Shown piece after piece: positions 34,907 through 43,221 of a stretch of 64,000 nt of DNA. The notes under the pieces are model-generated. The model did not search any database. It saw only the letters and a program-made list of their open reading frames with translations, and was not told where the DNA came from. A program made the position numbers and the translations under genes. Position 1 is the stretch's first letter; every line of letters begins with the position of its first letter. Origin of the DNA: CAMPKL01 sp963805925 (GTDB lineage Bacteria > Acidobacteriota > Terriglobia > Bryobacterales > UBA6623); NCBI GenBank assembly GCA_963805925.1, contig CAWDWB010000009.1:558001-622000 (forward strand). The letters are read 5' to 3'.

Positions 34907-35812
34907 GTGTTGCGTCGTCACAGCCCGACTACGTCTTCCCGTCTGAAACTTCGAACGCTGCCTCTACTGCTCGCGCTGGCCGCGACAACTACGGGGTGCC
35001 TCTATCGGACGCAGAGAATCGCTCCGCCGCTGGTTGCCGCCCGCACCGCGACGCTGGACGAGCTATTGCCTCTAATCGAGCGGTTCGGCGCGATCCATAC
35101 ATTGCGCGCCGAGGTCAACATGGGCCTGACGTTTCTCAACGACGACATGGACCGCGCCAAGACGCTCACCGACGTGCGGGGATTCATCTTGGCTGAACGG
35201 CCAGACCACGCACGCATCCAAGCGCAGTATCCGGTCACCCACCAAACAGCCTTCGACATGGTCTCGGACCGCAACGAATTCAGCGTCTATCTTGTTTGGA
35301 GAAAGCGCTTTTTGCAGGGCGCCACCGCGTTGGACCAACGCTCCGACGAGCGAGCCGAGAATATTCGGCCTCAGCATGTTGTCGAGCCCCTGCTCATTGA
35401 CCCGCCGCAGAGCGACGAAGCAGCTGCTCTCGACAACCAGGCTCGAAACGGGCGGCTCTATCACGTGGTCGTATTAAGCAAGAAGCAGGGCGACAACGAA
35501 GTCATCACCCGCAAGTTTTGGTTCGATCGGGCCGACCTCAAGCTTGGCATTCTCGAAATCTACGACGGCGAAGGCAATGCCGTAACACAAGCCTCCTATT
35601 CCGATTGGCGCGAGAGCGACGGAGCGCCCTATGCGGCGACCGTCAGCATCACCCGGCCAGTCGACGGATATAGCCTCGTCGTTCACATCCAAGACCCCGG
35701 CATTAACGCCACGTTGCCCGCTGACGCTTTTGTCCTGGAACCTCCGCCCGGCGTCCCGGTGGAGCGAGTCGGCGAAGCATCGAAATCAGGCGCGCAGCCC
35801 AGCAACCGATAA
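34907..35812 (+). CDS. Lipoprotein, outer-membrane lipoprotein-carrier-like
   Basis: The signal peptide LRTLPLLLALAATTTGC ends in a lipobox Cys near residue 31. The mature protein starts with a LolA/LolB-like pattern: a segment on threading residues (RTATLDELLPLIERFGAIHTLRAEV), a beta-rich core with GFILAERPDHARIQAQYP, and later FDRADLKLGILEIYDGEG, common to DUF4292-like proteins. It stands eight bases before a LolD-like ATPase gene, suggesting a role in lipoprotein sorting or envelope transport. The start is GTG 34907 or TTG 34910. Confidence 0.7.
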   Translation: MLRRHSPTTSSRLKLRTLPLLLALAATTTGCLYRTQRIAPPLVAARTATLDELLPLIERFGAIHTLRAEVNMGLTFLNDDMDRAKTLTDVRGFILAERPDHARIQAQYPVTHQTAFDMVSDRNEFSVYLVWRKRFLQGATALDQRSDERAENIRPQHVVEPLLIDPPQSDEAAALDNQARNGRLYHVVVLSKKQGDNEVITRKFWFDRADLKLGILEIYDGEGNAVTQASYSDWRESDGAPYAATVSITRPVDGYSLVVHIQDPGINATLPADAFVLEPPPGVPVERVGEASKSGAQPSNR

Positions 35813-35820
35813 TAGAACCT

Positions 35821-36537
35821 GTGTCTTCCTCACAACCGATTCTTGAAGTCCGTGGCCTGAAGAAAACCTTTCACATGGGCGAGGTTGACGTTCACGCTGT
35901 ACGCGGCGTCGACCTCGTGGCCCAAGCCGGAGAGTTCATCGCTATCGTCGGGCCTTCCGGCTCCGGCAAGTCAACGCTCTTTCACGTCATCGGCGGTCTC
36001 ACGCCTCCGACCTCGGGCTCCGTTCTGATTGAAGGGCAAGACCTCGCCGTCATGTCCGAGCGTCAGCGCACCGAACTGCGCAAGACTGCCGTCGGATTCG
36101 TCTTTCAGAAGTTCAATCTCTTACCGACGTTAACTGCTCGCGAGAATATCGAGATCGCCCGCGACATCGCCGGCAACCACAGCCCCGTTAGTGATGATTT
36201 CAAGGAAGTCGTCAAGATCCTGGGCATCGATAAACGCCTCGATCACAAGCCCTACGCTTTATCCGGCGGCGAGCAGCAGCGTGTCGCCATCGCTCGCGCC
36301 ATCGTCAATCGGCCGCGCATCCTATTGGCGGACGAGCCCACCGGCAATCTCGACACCGCCAACTCCGAACTCGTACTGACGACGCTCAAACAACTCAATC
36401 GGGAGCTCGGTCAAACCATCTTGATGATTACCCACAATCCCGAGGCGGCCGCCTTCGTATCGGATCGGCGAATCGAGATGCTCGACGGTCTGATCGACCG
36501 CGATGCGTGGAGCTCTGAGGAATCCCCCTTACATTAA
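35821..36537 (+). CDS. ABC transporter ATP-binding protein, LolD/MacB type
   Basis: This 238-residue ATPase has Walker A GPSGSGKST, signature LSGGEQQRVAIARAIV, Walker B ILLADEPTGNLD and the H-loop MITHNPEAA. The features GFVFQKFNLLPTLTARENIE place it in the LolD/MacB/FtsE branch. No permease gene is adjacent, so it is an orphan with an unlinked partner; the upstream lipoprotein gene is its only neighbour. The GTG start lies eight bases after that gene. Not the LptB of the LPS pathway on the visible motifs. Confidence 0.92.
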   Translation: MSSSQPILEVRGLKKTFHMGEVDVHAVRGVDLVAQAGEFIAIVGPSGSGKSTLFHVIGGLTPPTSGSVLIEGQDLAVMSERQRTELRKTAVGFVFQKFNLLPTLTARENIEIARDIAGNHSPVSDDFKEVVKILGIDKRLDHKPYALSGGEQQRVAIARAIVNRPRILLADEPTGNLDTANSELVLTTLKQLNRELGQTILMITHNPEAAAFVSDRRIEMLDGLIDRDAWSSEESPLH

Positions 36538-36553
36538 AAGCCTTAGCCCCACT

Positions 36554-36581
36554 GGTACGGTCGAACAACCCGTGCCGTACC
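36554..36581 (+). promoter_or_regulatory. Hairpin in the PilZ-gene leader
   Basis: GGTACGG pairs with CCGTACC (36575-36581) around 14 bases. It lies 16 bases after the ATPase stop and ahead of a run of T, so it may also be a weak terminator. Confidence 0.4.
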
Positions 36582-36600
36582 TCGGTTCCATTGACCGTTT

Positions 36601-36659
36601 TTTCGTTCCGGCCTCATAGTGAAGCCATTGGCGATGCTCTGACGAGCGCCGGAACGAAA
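36601..36659 (+). promoter_or_regulatory. 12-bp stem enclosing the ribosome site and start of the PilZ gene
   Basis: TTTCGTTCCGGC (36601-36612) is the exact complement of GCCGGAACGAAA (36648-36659). The 3' arm contains the GGAA ribosome site and ends on the A of the ATG at 36659. The loop is 35 bases. In the folded state the start would be blocked, so it is a candidate translational switch; no known riboswitch class was recognised. Confidence 0.55.
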
Positions 36660-37222
36660 TGCAAATCAACTTGATCAGCGCAGTGCGCGGCTTCTTCGCG
36701 CCGCAGTCTGGCGGGGCGAAAAGCGAACCAGGTAAGGGCAGCGCAAACGTCGCCGTGCTGAGCATGCCCTCCTGGGCTGGGCGCAGGGTCCGGCATCAAG
36801 TTCAGGTCATCGACAAACAGGAAGAGCAAGCGACGGTCTGGTCTCCTGAGTACGTGGACGTCGGCGAAAGCGTCTGGATCGAAGACGGCGAGCGCGCCGT
36901 CAAATACAACGTCAAAGGATACGTGGCGACAGGCGGCGGCTACCGGCTGAAACTCGCGGTCAGCGGCAAAACCCGCCGGTCGCAAGAACGCACGCCCTGC
37001 AACACCCCAGGGGATCTGGAGTGGGTCGACGGACTTACCCGAGTCCGCTGCCCCGTAAGAGTCACCAACCTGACGCAGGACGGCGCCCAGGTCATGCTTT
37101 CCCGCCCCGCGCCCGAGATTCGCTCCGTGCGTCTCCAGTTCAATGGTCAAGCCCGAGTCGGCACGATCCGCTATTGCGTGCAGATCGGTACTTCGTACCT
37201 CGCCGGAATCGAGTTCGTTTAG
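36659..37222 (+). CDS. PilZ-domain protein (c-di-GMP binding)
   Basis: The 187 residues have an N-terminal part with a polar linker and a PilZ-like beta barrel from about residue 95. It has RRSQER (RxxxR) as the nucleotide-binding motif and VTNLTQDGAQVML, a close variant of NxSxxG with Thr in place of Ser. It likely reads the second messenger c-di-GMP. It has no adjacent effector domain. Translation may be controlled by the hairpin at its start. Confidence 0.8.
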   Translation: MQINLISAVRGFFAPQSGGAKSEPGKGSANVAVLSMPSWAGRRVRHQVQVIDKQEEQATVWSPEYVDVGESVWIEDGERAVKYNVKGYVATGGGYRLKLAVSGKTRRSQERTPCNTPGDLEWVDGLTRVRCPVRVTNLTQDGAQVMLSRPAPEIRSVRLQFNGQARVGTIRYCVQIGTSYLAGIEFV

Positions 37223-37282
37223 CCCCGGCGCAACCCGCAGACAAGTTTTTGATAACCTAAGCCCCTCGGGACGGGACCTGCG

Positions 37283-38260
37283 GTGCGAGTCGTAATTTAT
37301 GGCGCAGGAGCGATCGGCGCTCTGCTGGGCGCCCGCTTATCAGAAGCGGGTTGCGATGTTTCCTTGGTCGCTCGCGGTGCGCACCTGGCGGCGATTCGCC
37401 GCGATGGCCTGCGTATTATCAGCGACGACTTCGGTGACCAGACCTACCGTCTGAAGGCCAGCGATTCGCCCGCCGAGATCGGCCCGGCGGACTACGTCAT
37501 CCTGGGGGTTAAGGCGCACAGCCTCACCCAGATCGCTCCGTTGGTCGGGCCGCTCACCGCTCCAAACACCGTCTTCGTCAGCACGCAAAACGGCCTGCCT
37601 TGGTGGTACCGCCCCGACGGCGATGCCCGTCTCGAATCAGTCGACCCCGGCGGCGTCATCGCCCAACACATGCCCTTGGACAAGTCCTTGGGAGCAGTCG
37701 TCTACATCAGTTGCCACCTCGACGCTCCCGGAGTGGTTCGCCATACGCACGGCATTCGACTTCCGCTGGGCGAGCCTGACGGAGCCGGCAGCGAACGCGT
37801 CAAGACCTTGGCGGACGCCTTTCGCCGCGGCGGGCTTAAGTCTCCGGTCCGCAACGCAATCGACCGCGAACTCTGGATGAAGTTGCTAGGCAACGCGATC
37901 TTCAACCCGCTGAGCGCTCTCACGCGCAAGACGCTGATTGAGATGGTCGAGTATCCGGCGACCGCCGCGCTGATCCTCGAAGCCATGGCCGAAGTCAACG
38001 AGACCGCCCTGGCCGTCGGCGTCCAAATCGGCGTGTCCCGCGAGAAACGTCTCGAAGGAGCGCGCGGCGCGGGCTTCCACAAGCCGTCGATGCTCCAGGA
38101 CCTTGAGTCGGGCCGCACCCCGGAACTCGGCCCGCTCACCGGCTCGGTTATCGAGTTGGCCGCTCGTCACAACGTCGTCACGCCGCGGTTGCAGACGGTC
38201 TATGCGGCAGCCAAACTGCTTTTTGAGCCGTCGCGCACTCCTCCGGACGCTGCTCATTGA
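37283..38260 (+). CDS. panE: 2-dehydropantoate 2-reductase family protein
   Basis: The Rossmann motif VVIYGAGAIGALLGARLSEAG binds NADPH. VFVSTQNGLPWWY and ELWMKLLGNAIFNPLSALTR are typical of the KPR family, with the catalytic Lys in the second block. The 325-residue length is normal. The start is GTG 37283. The reduction of ketopantoate for pantothenate synthesis is the usual role, but the WWY insert and lack of other pantothenate genes leave the substrate open. Confidence 0.85.
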   Translation: MRVVIYGAGAIGALLGARLSEAGCDVSLVARGAHLAAIRRDGLRIISDDFGDQTYRLKASDSPAEIGPADYVILGVKAHSLTQIAPLVGPLTAPNTVFVSTQNGLPWWYRPDGDARLESVDPGGVIAQHMPLDKSLGAVVYISCHLDAPGVVRHTHGIRLPLGEPDGAGSERVKTLADAFRRGGLKSPVRNAIDRELWMKLLGNAIFNPLSALTRKTLIEMVEYPATAALILEAMAEVNETALAVGVQIGVSREKRLEGARGAGFHKPSMLQDLESGRTPELGPLTGSVIELAARHNVVTPRLQTVYAAAKLLFEPSRTPPDAAH

Positions 38261-38325
38261 CGCCCCTTGGGGCCTCGGCTATAGTCGGGTCAAGAAGCAA
38301 CCGTCTGTCGAGCGCTTCGTAAATC

Positions 38326-39333
38326 TTGGCAACGATACAAGTCAGCCTCAGCAAAGGAATAGAACCCCTCTTCGGCACGCACGACGAAAACATCCGTTTT
38401 CTTGAGTCCTCGCTCGACGTGAAAACCTTGCTCCTTGAGAACGCTCTCGAGGTGACCGGCGAACAAAGCTCCGTCCACCGCGTACGCGACATCCTCAACG
38501 ACTACGACACCCTGGTGCGTGAGGGACACAAGTTCACCAACGGAGACGTCAAGCATTTCCTGCGGATCCTTTGCGAAGACCCTGAGGTTTCGTTCCTTAA
38601 CCTCGTAGCCAGCAGCCGCCAGCGAACCATCGGGCTCAAGAAGCTTGCGCCGCGCGGCGTGAACCAGATGCGCTACCTCGAAGCGATGGAACGCTGCGAC
38701 ATGGTTTTCGGCATCGGCCCCGCCGGCACGGGCAAGACATATCTCGCGGTCGCCCAGGCCGTGTCGCAGCTACTCAGCAAGCAAGTGAGCCGCATCGTGC
38801 TGACGCGCCCTGCCGTTGAAGCCGGCGAGCGCCTCGGCTTCTTGCCGGGCACCCTGCAGCAAAAAATCGACCCCTACCTGCGTCCCTTGTACGACGCACT
38901 GCACGACATGCTCGACCCCGAGCGCATCGAACGCCTGGTCGAGAAGAACGTTATCGAGATTGCGCCTCTCGCCTTCATGCGCGGGCGCTCGCTCAACGAG
39001 AGCTTCATCATCCTCGACGAAGCGCAAAACACGACCGTCGAACAGATGAAGATGTTCATCACCCGCCTCGGGTTCGGATCGAAGGCCGTCATCACCGGCG
39101 ATATCACCCAGATTGATCTGCCCCACGGCAAACGCAGCGGCTTATTGGACGCCATCGATGTCCTGCCTCAGGTCGAAGGCATCTCGTTCCAATACTTCAG
39201 CGAACGCGACGTCGTCCGCCATGATCTCGTCCAGCGCGTCATCCGAGCCTACGAGCGATATAATCAGAAGAGCCTATTCCCAACGAAGGGCGGCGTCAGC
39301 GACACAAGTCAGCCTGACCCGGCCAATGAATAG
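38326..39333 (+). CDS. phoH: PhoH-like ATPase
   Basis: The nucleotide-binding core has FGIGPAGTGKTYLAVAQAV (Walker A) and FIILDEAQNTTVEQMKMFIT (Walker B), followed by VITGDITQIDLP. VLTRPAVEAGERLGFLPG is a family block. The N-terminus has a KH-like part (SLDVKTLLLENALEVTG). The length of 335 residues is normal. It heads the phoH-ybeY-corC-era cluster, linked to rRNA maturation. The start is TTG 38326, in line with the family start. A TATAGT hexamer at ~38280 could be a -10 box. Confidence 0.95.
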   Translation: MATIQVSLSKGIEPLFGTHDENIRFLESSLDVKTLLLENALEVTGEQSSVHRVRDILNDYDTLVREGHKFTNGDVKHFLRILCEDPEVSFLNLVASSRQRTIGLKKLAPRGVNQMRYLEAMERCDMVFGIGPAGTGKTYLAVAQAVSQLLSKQVSRIVLTRPAVEAGERLGFLPGTLQQKIDPYLRPLYDALHDMLDPERIERLVEKNVIEIAPLAFMRGRSLNESFIILDEAQNTTVEQMKMFITRLGFGSKAVITGDITQIDLPHGKRSGLLDAIDVLPQVEGISFQYFSERDVVRHDLVQRVIRAYERYNQKSLFPTKGGVSDTSQPDPANE

Positions 39334-39338
39334 AGCTC

Positions 39339-39794
39339 ATGGGAACAGATTCCAGCGACGGACCTTGTTGGTACCAAAACCGCCAACGTAGGATTAGCAT
39401 CGACGACAGTCAGGTAATTGCCTTCCTCAATCGGATCGCGGTCGACCTGGCCAAGCGGCGCGAATTCGCCGTGCTGGTGAGTTCCGACGAAGCCGTCCGC
39501 ACGGCAAACCGCCAATTTCGCGGCATCTCGAAAACAACCGATGTGCTCTCTTTCCCTGACGGCGAGGACGGACGACTCGGCGACATTTTGATCTCAGCCG
39601 GCCGCGCTCAGGCGCAAGCGGCGCAGTACGGTCTCAGCGTGGAAGACGAACTCAAAACATTGGCCTTACACGGTCTACTGCATCTGCTCGGCTACGATCA
39701 CGAAACCGATAACGGCCAGATGCGCGCTCAGGAATCCAAGCTGCGCAAGCGCTACGGCCTGCCTAGCGGTCTGATCGAGAGGGTCCAATCGTGA
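39339..39794 (+). CDS. ybeY: Endoribonuclease YbeY, 16S rRNA maturation factor
   Basis: The zinc motif HGLLHLLGYDH gives the three histidine ligands, and TTDVLSFPDG is the upstream conserved block. The length of 151 residues is normal. It acts on the 3' end of 16S rRNA with Era. It overlaps the following corC-like gene by four bases (GTGA) and follows phoH by five. Confidence 0.96.
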   Translation: MGTDSSDGPCWYQNRQRRISIDDSQVIAFLNRIAVDLAKRREFAVLVSSDEAVRTANRQFRGISKTTDVLSFPDGEDGRLGDILISAGRAQAQAAQYGLSVEDELKTLALHGLLHLLGYDHETDNGQMRAQESKLRKRYGLPSGLIERVQS

Positions 39795-41071
39795 TCGCCC
39801 TCGAAATCGCGATCGGCATCGTCTTGTGCGGCGTGTTGATTCTCTCCTCGTATCTCAGCACGCTGTTTATCGAGGCGCTGCGGCTGCGCCCGCATCCCGA
39901 AGCCCGGGCTCTCGATTACTCTGAAGAGCACGTTCTGCCGCGGTTGAAAGTTACCGAGCGTGAAGGCGTCCGGCGCTATTCGCTCGTGCGCCAAACCAGC
40001 CTAATCCTGCTCACAGCCGACGCCACCTTGCTGGCCGCCGCCGACGGTATCTCGCTTTCGACGGTTGCCGAGGCCTTGCTAACCACCTTCGGCTCCATGC
40101 TGTTCTTCGCCCACATGGTTCCGAATCTCTTGATCACCCGAACTGCGGGCCATTGGGCGCTGCCTTTTGTGCCCATCGCGCGCGTTCTGTCGTGGATGAT
40201 TCACCCCTTCGTATTGCTCACCAGCTTCGTCGCCTCGGTCGCCGAGTTGGGCAACGGCAGCGCTGACGACGCCGAGCTCGACGAAGGCTCCGAACTTGAC
40301 GCTCTGCTCGACGCCGGTCAAGAAGAGGGACTCTTCGAGGAAGAAGACCGCAAGCTCATCCAGTCCGTCGTCGACTTCGGCGACAAGACCGTGCGCGAGG
40401 TCATGACGGCCCGGCCGCGCATCATCGCCATCGAAGCCGACTCGAGCGTCGAAGAACTGCGCCAACTGCTCATCGAAGAAGAACATTCGCGCATCCCTGT
40501 CTACGAAGAGACCATCGACAATATCCTCGGCTTCGTCCACAGCCGCGACACGCTGGAGATTGATAAAGAACGCCGCGAGACCATGCCCGTGCGCGATCTC
40601 GTCCGACCGCTCGCTCTGGTTCCCGAGACCAAACCGATCCGCGACCTCGTCCGCGAACTGCAAGACACCAACGCGCAGATGGTCATCGTCGTCGACGAAT
40701 ACGGCCAAACCGCCGGGCTCGTCACCATGGAAGACATGATTGAAGAGATCGTCGGCGAGATTCGCGACGAATCCGAGCCCAGCCGCGACGTCGTCGAATA
40801 CCCGGACAAATCTATCGTCTCATCGGGAAATCTGGACCTCGACCGCCTCGAAGAGTTAGTCGGTTTCGTTCCCGGCGGCGATACCGAGTCCACCACCATC
40901 GGCGGCCTCGTCTGCGAACACCTGGGACAGGTGCCGGCGCCCGGCGCCATACTCATCGTGGACGGCATCTCTGTCGAAGTGCTCAGTTCCGACAGCCGCC
41001 GGGTTCGCACGGTGCGCGTCCGCAGAACGGTCCCAGAAATCGTCGAAGAATCCGAAAGTGTAGAGGAATAA
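39791..41071 (+). CDS. CNNM/CorC-type transporter-associated protein (hemolysin C family)
   Basis: N-terminal membrane helices of the CNNM domain (IALEIAIGIVLCGVLILSSYL and others, residues 1-~150) are followed by two CBS domains (VMTARPRIIAIEADSSVEEL and VRPLALVPETKPIRDLV) and a C-terminal CorC_HlyC domain (TTIGGLVCEHLGQVPAPG). It is likely involved in Mg2+/Co2+ handling. The 426-residue length is normal. It is part of the same transcript as ybeY and era. Confidence 0.93.
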   Translation: MIALEIAIGIVLCGVLILSSYLSTLFIEALRLRPHPEARALDYSEEHVLPRLKVTEREGVRRYSLVRQTSLILLTADATLLAAADGISLSTVAEALLTTFGSMLFFAHMVPNLLITRTAGHWALPFVPIARVLSWMIHPFVLLTSFVASVAELGNGSADDAELDEGSELDALLDAGQEEGLFEEEDRKLIQSVVDFGDKTVREVMTARPRIIAIEADSSVEELRQLLIEEEHSRIPVYEETIDNILGFVHSRDTLEIDKERRETMPVRDLVRPLALVPETKPIRDLVRELQDTNAQMVIVVDEYGQTAGLVTMEDMIEEIVGEIRDESEPSRDVVEYPDKSIVSSGNLDLDRLEELVGFVPGGDTESTTIGGLVCEHLGQVPAPGAILIVDGISVEVLSSDSRRVRTVRVRRTVPEIVEESESVEE

Positions 41072-41072
41072 C

Positions 41073-41969
41073 GTGAAATCCGGATTCGTCGCAGTATTAG
41101 GCCGGCCCAACGTCGGCAAATCCACCCTGGTCAATTCGTTGGTCGGGACCAAGATCGCCATCGTAAGCCCCAAGGCTCAGACGACGCGCGATGCGATTCA
41201 AGGGATCGTCACCCGTCCCGAAGGCCAAATCGTCTTCGTCGACTCCCCCGGCATCCACATCCCCAAGCAAGAGCTCGGACGCCGCATGATGCGCGAGGTC
41301 GATCGCGCCGCCGACGGATGTCATGCGCTGATTGTCGTTGTTGACGCCACCAAGCCGACCGGTCCTGGCGACCGGGCTGCCGTGGAGACCGCCGCCCGTG
41401 CCGGCATCCCTGCCATTCTCTGTCTCAACAAAGTCGATCGGCTGCGCAACAAGAACGAGCTATTACCGCGTATCGCCGAATTGAAAGAGCTGCTCGCCTT
41501 CGAGGAGTACTTACCCATCTCCGCACTGACCGGCGAAGGCGTCGACACGCTCGTCAAGCTGATCTTCGACCGCCTGCCCGAGGCCCCCGCCTTCTACCCC
41601 GAAGACTCCATCACCGACCAGCCCGAACGCTTCATGGCCGCCGAGTTGATTCGCGAGCGCATCCTCTACGAGTCCGAGCAAGAAGTCCCACACTCCACGA
41701 CGGTCGTCATCGACCAGTGGAAGGAGACCCACAAGCTGTTGCGCTTATCGGCGACCGTCTACGTCGAACGCACTGGCCAAAAAGCGATCTTGCTGGGCGA
41801 AAAGGGCCTGAAGATGAAGCAGATCGCCACCCTGGCCCGCGAGTCCTTGGAATTGCGCTTCCACAAGAAGGTCTTCCTCGAAGTCTTCATCAAGGTCAAA
41901 CCGAAATGGCGCGACCAGCAAAGCTTCATTCGTTCGCTCGACCGCTATCGCTTCTCCATGGGCGAATGA
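41073..41969 (+). CDS. era: GTPase Era
   Basis: The GTPase motifs are GRPNVGKSTLVNSLVG (G1), VDSPGI (G3) and LNKVDRL (G4). The KH RNA-binding end is KVFLEVFIKVKPKWRDQ. The length of 298 residues is normal. Era checks 30S maturation by binding the 3' end of 16S rRNA. It follows corC by one base. Confidence 0.97.
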   Translation: MKSGFVAVLGRPNVGKSTLVNSLVGTKIAIVSPKAQTTRDAIQGIVTRPEGQIVFVDSPGIHIPKQELGRRMMREVDRAADGCHALIVVVDATKPTGPGDRAAVETAARAGIPAILCLNKVDRLRNKNELLPRIAELKELLAFEEYLPISALTGEGVDTLVKLIFDRLPEAPAFYPEDSITDQPERFMAAELIRERILYESEQEVPHSTTVVIDQWKETHKLLRLSATVYVERTGQKAILLGEKGLKMKQIATLARESLELRFHKKVFLEVFIKVKPKWRDQQSFIRSLDRYRFSMGE

Positions 41970-42010
41970 GCCTATCTGCGAAAACCGTCCAGCTTCGTTA
42001 CGATAACTCT

Positions 42011-42298
42011 GTGAATCGATTCACCCGCCGGCGCTTAATCCTGGGTCTCGCCGCAGCGAGTTCGGCGTTCGCCGCGGATGAGCCCATCTCCGACGACCAA
42101 CTATTCGATCAGGTCAATCGCAGCCTCGTGACTGATCGGCAACTCGGCGCCAGGCCGCTTCAGATCACGGTGAAAGACGGCAAGGTCACCGTCACCGGCT
42201 TCGTCGAGAACGAAAAACTCCAGAAGCGTGTCGATAAAGTCGTCAAGAAGGTCAAAGGCGTACGCGAAGTCGACAATCGCGTCGAGATCCGCCAGTAG
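42011..42298 (+). CDS. Secreted BON-domain protein
   Basis: The 95 residues start with RRRLILGLAAASSAFAADE, a twin-Arg-like signal peptide, followed by a BON domain: ITVKDGKVTVTGFVENEK, RVDKVVKKVKGVREVDN and the end RVEI. BON domains bind membranes or lipids in the periplasm. GTG 42011 sets the start because the signal begins there. Confidence 0.8.
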   Translation: MNRFTRRRLILGLAAASSAFAADEPISDDQLFDQVNRSLVTDRQLGARPLQITVKDGKVTVTGFVENEKLQKRVDKVVKKVKGVREVDNRVEIRQ

Positions 42299-42308
42299 GC
42301 CGTTGCGC

Positions 42309-42965
42309 CTAGGCCAACCAGGCTCGCACCTTATCCGGGTGGTCGGTAATCAGACCGTCCACGCCCAGGTTCACTAGCCGCCGGACTTCCTCTTCTTCGT
42401 TCACGGTCCAGGCCCAAACTAACAAGCCCTCGTCGTGCACCTCATCGATCATCTCGCGCGACGCAAGCCGGAACTGCGGAATCACCACGTCAATTGGGCA
42501 ATTGTGGCGCGCTTCTTCGTCCTGCGTCCGGTTGTAGATGTAGCCCAGCTGCAACTCCGGCAACAGATCATGCACCTTGCTTAAGGCGTCCGCGTCGAAC
42601 CCCGAGATCATTGTCTTTCCCGGGTTGCAGTAACGCTTGATCAGCGCCACTGCAGCCTCTTCGATCCCGTCGTGCTTTAGTTCGATATCCAGGAAGGTCT
42701 TTTTGCCGAACTTCTTCAGTACGTCTTCCAGCAAGGGCGCTTCGTAGCCGTTCGGTAAGTTTTTGAGCGTCTCATAAGGCGTCGATTTCACCGCGTTTTC
42801 GCCCACGACAGAATCGTGAATCACCATCAGGCGACCGTCGCTGCTGGCGCGAACGTCCAATTCAATCCCATCGACCTTTTGCTCGATGGCGCTCTCGAAC
42901 GACGGAATCGTATTCTCCGTATGATTCGCCGCGCCGCGATGCCCGATAATCTTGACCTTGCTCAT
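42309..42965 (-). CDS. Glycerophosphodiester phosphodiesterase
   Basis: GDPD motifs are IIGHRGAANHTENTIPSFE (catalytic HR), GIELDVRASSDGRLMVIHD (Glu and Asp metal ligands) and FLDIELKHDG. The 218-residue length matches small bacterial GDPD enzymes. It has no signal peptide, so it is cytoplasmic. The end is close to the convergent BON gene. Confidence 0.93.
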   Translation of the reverse strand: MSKVKIIGHRGAANHTENTIPSFESAIEQKVDGIELDVRASSDGRLMVIHDSVVGENAVKSTPYETLKNLPNGYEAPLLEDVLKKFGKKTFLDIELKHDGIEEAAVALIKRYCNPGKTMISGFDADALSKVHDLLPELQLGYIYNRTQDEEARHNCPIDVVIPQFRLASREMIDEVHDEGLLVWAWTVNEEEEVRRLVNLGVDGLITDHPDKVRAWLA

Positions 42966-43001
42966 ACCCTACGTCCTCTACCGAAGCCTGGACTGAAAAT
43001 A

Positions 43002-43221
43002 CACGACTAGTACTGGATCCTAAGTCGCGATTTTCTCGCAACAGGTCAAGACAAGCCGCATATGTGAAACCTGAAGACCCTAGCGGCGCGTTGTCGCGGC
43101 TAGGATGGCCTAGAGGGCCAACTTGCTCCATACAATAGCATGCCGTAACTTCCTCAGGCGAAGCCCCCTTAGGGGGGCAACGACCCGGATTCGCTACAAT
43201 TCAAGTCAGCCGTAGACCCCG
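43002..43221. other. Intergenic region with leader of lptFG
   Basis: It contains a perfect inverted repeat GCCCCCTTAGGGGGGC at 43163-43178 and a TACAAT hexamer at 43195-43200 that could be the -10 box of the next gene. No gene is visible. Confidence 0.35.

Noticed and set aside
36541..36658. c-di-GMP riboswitch (GEMM) ahead of the PilZ gene
   Set aside because: The conserved GEMM sequence blocks are absent; only the plain hairpins described are present.
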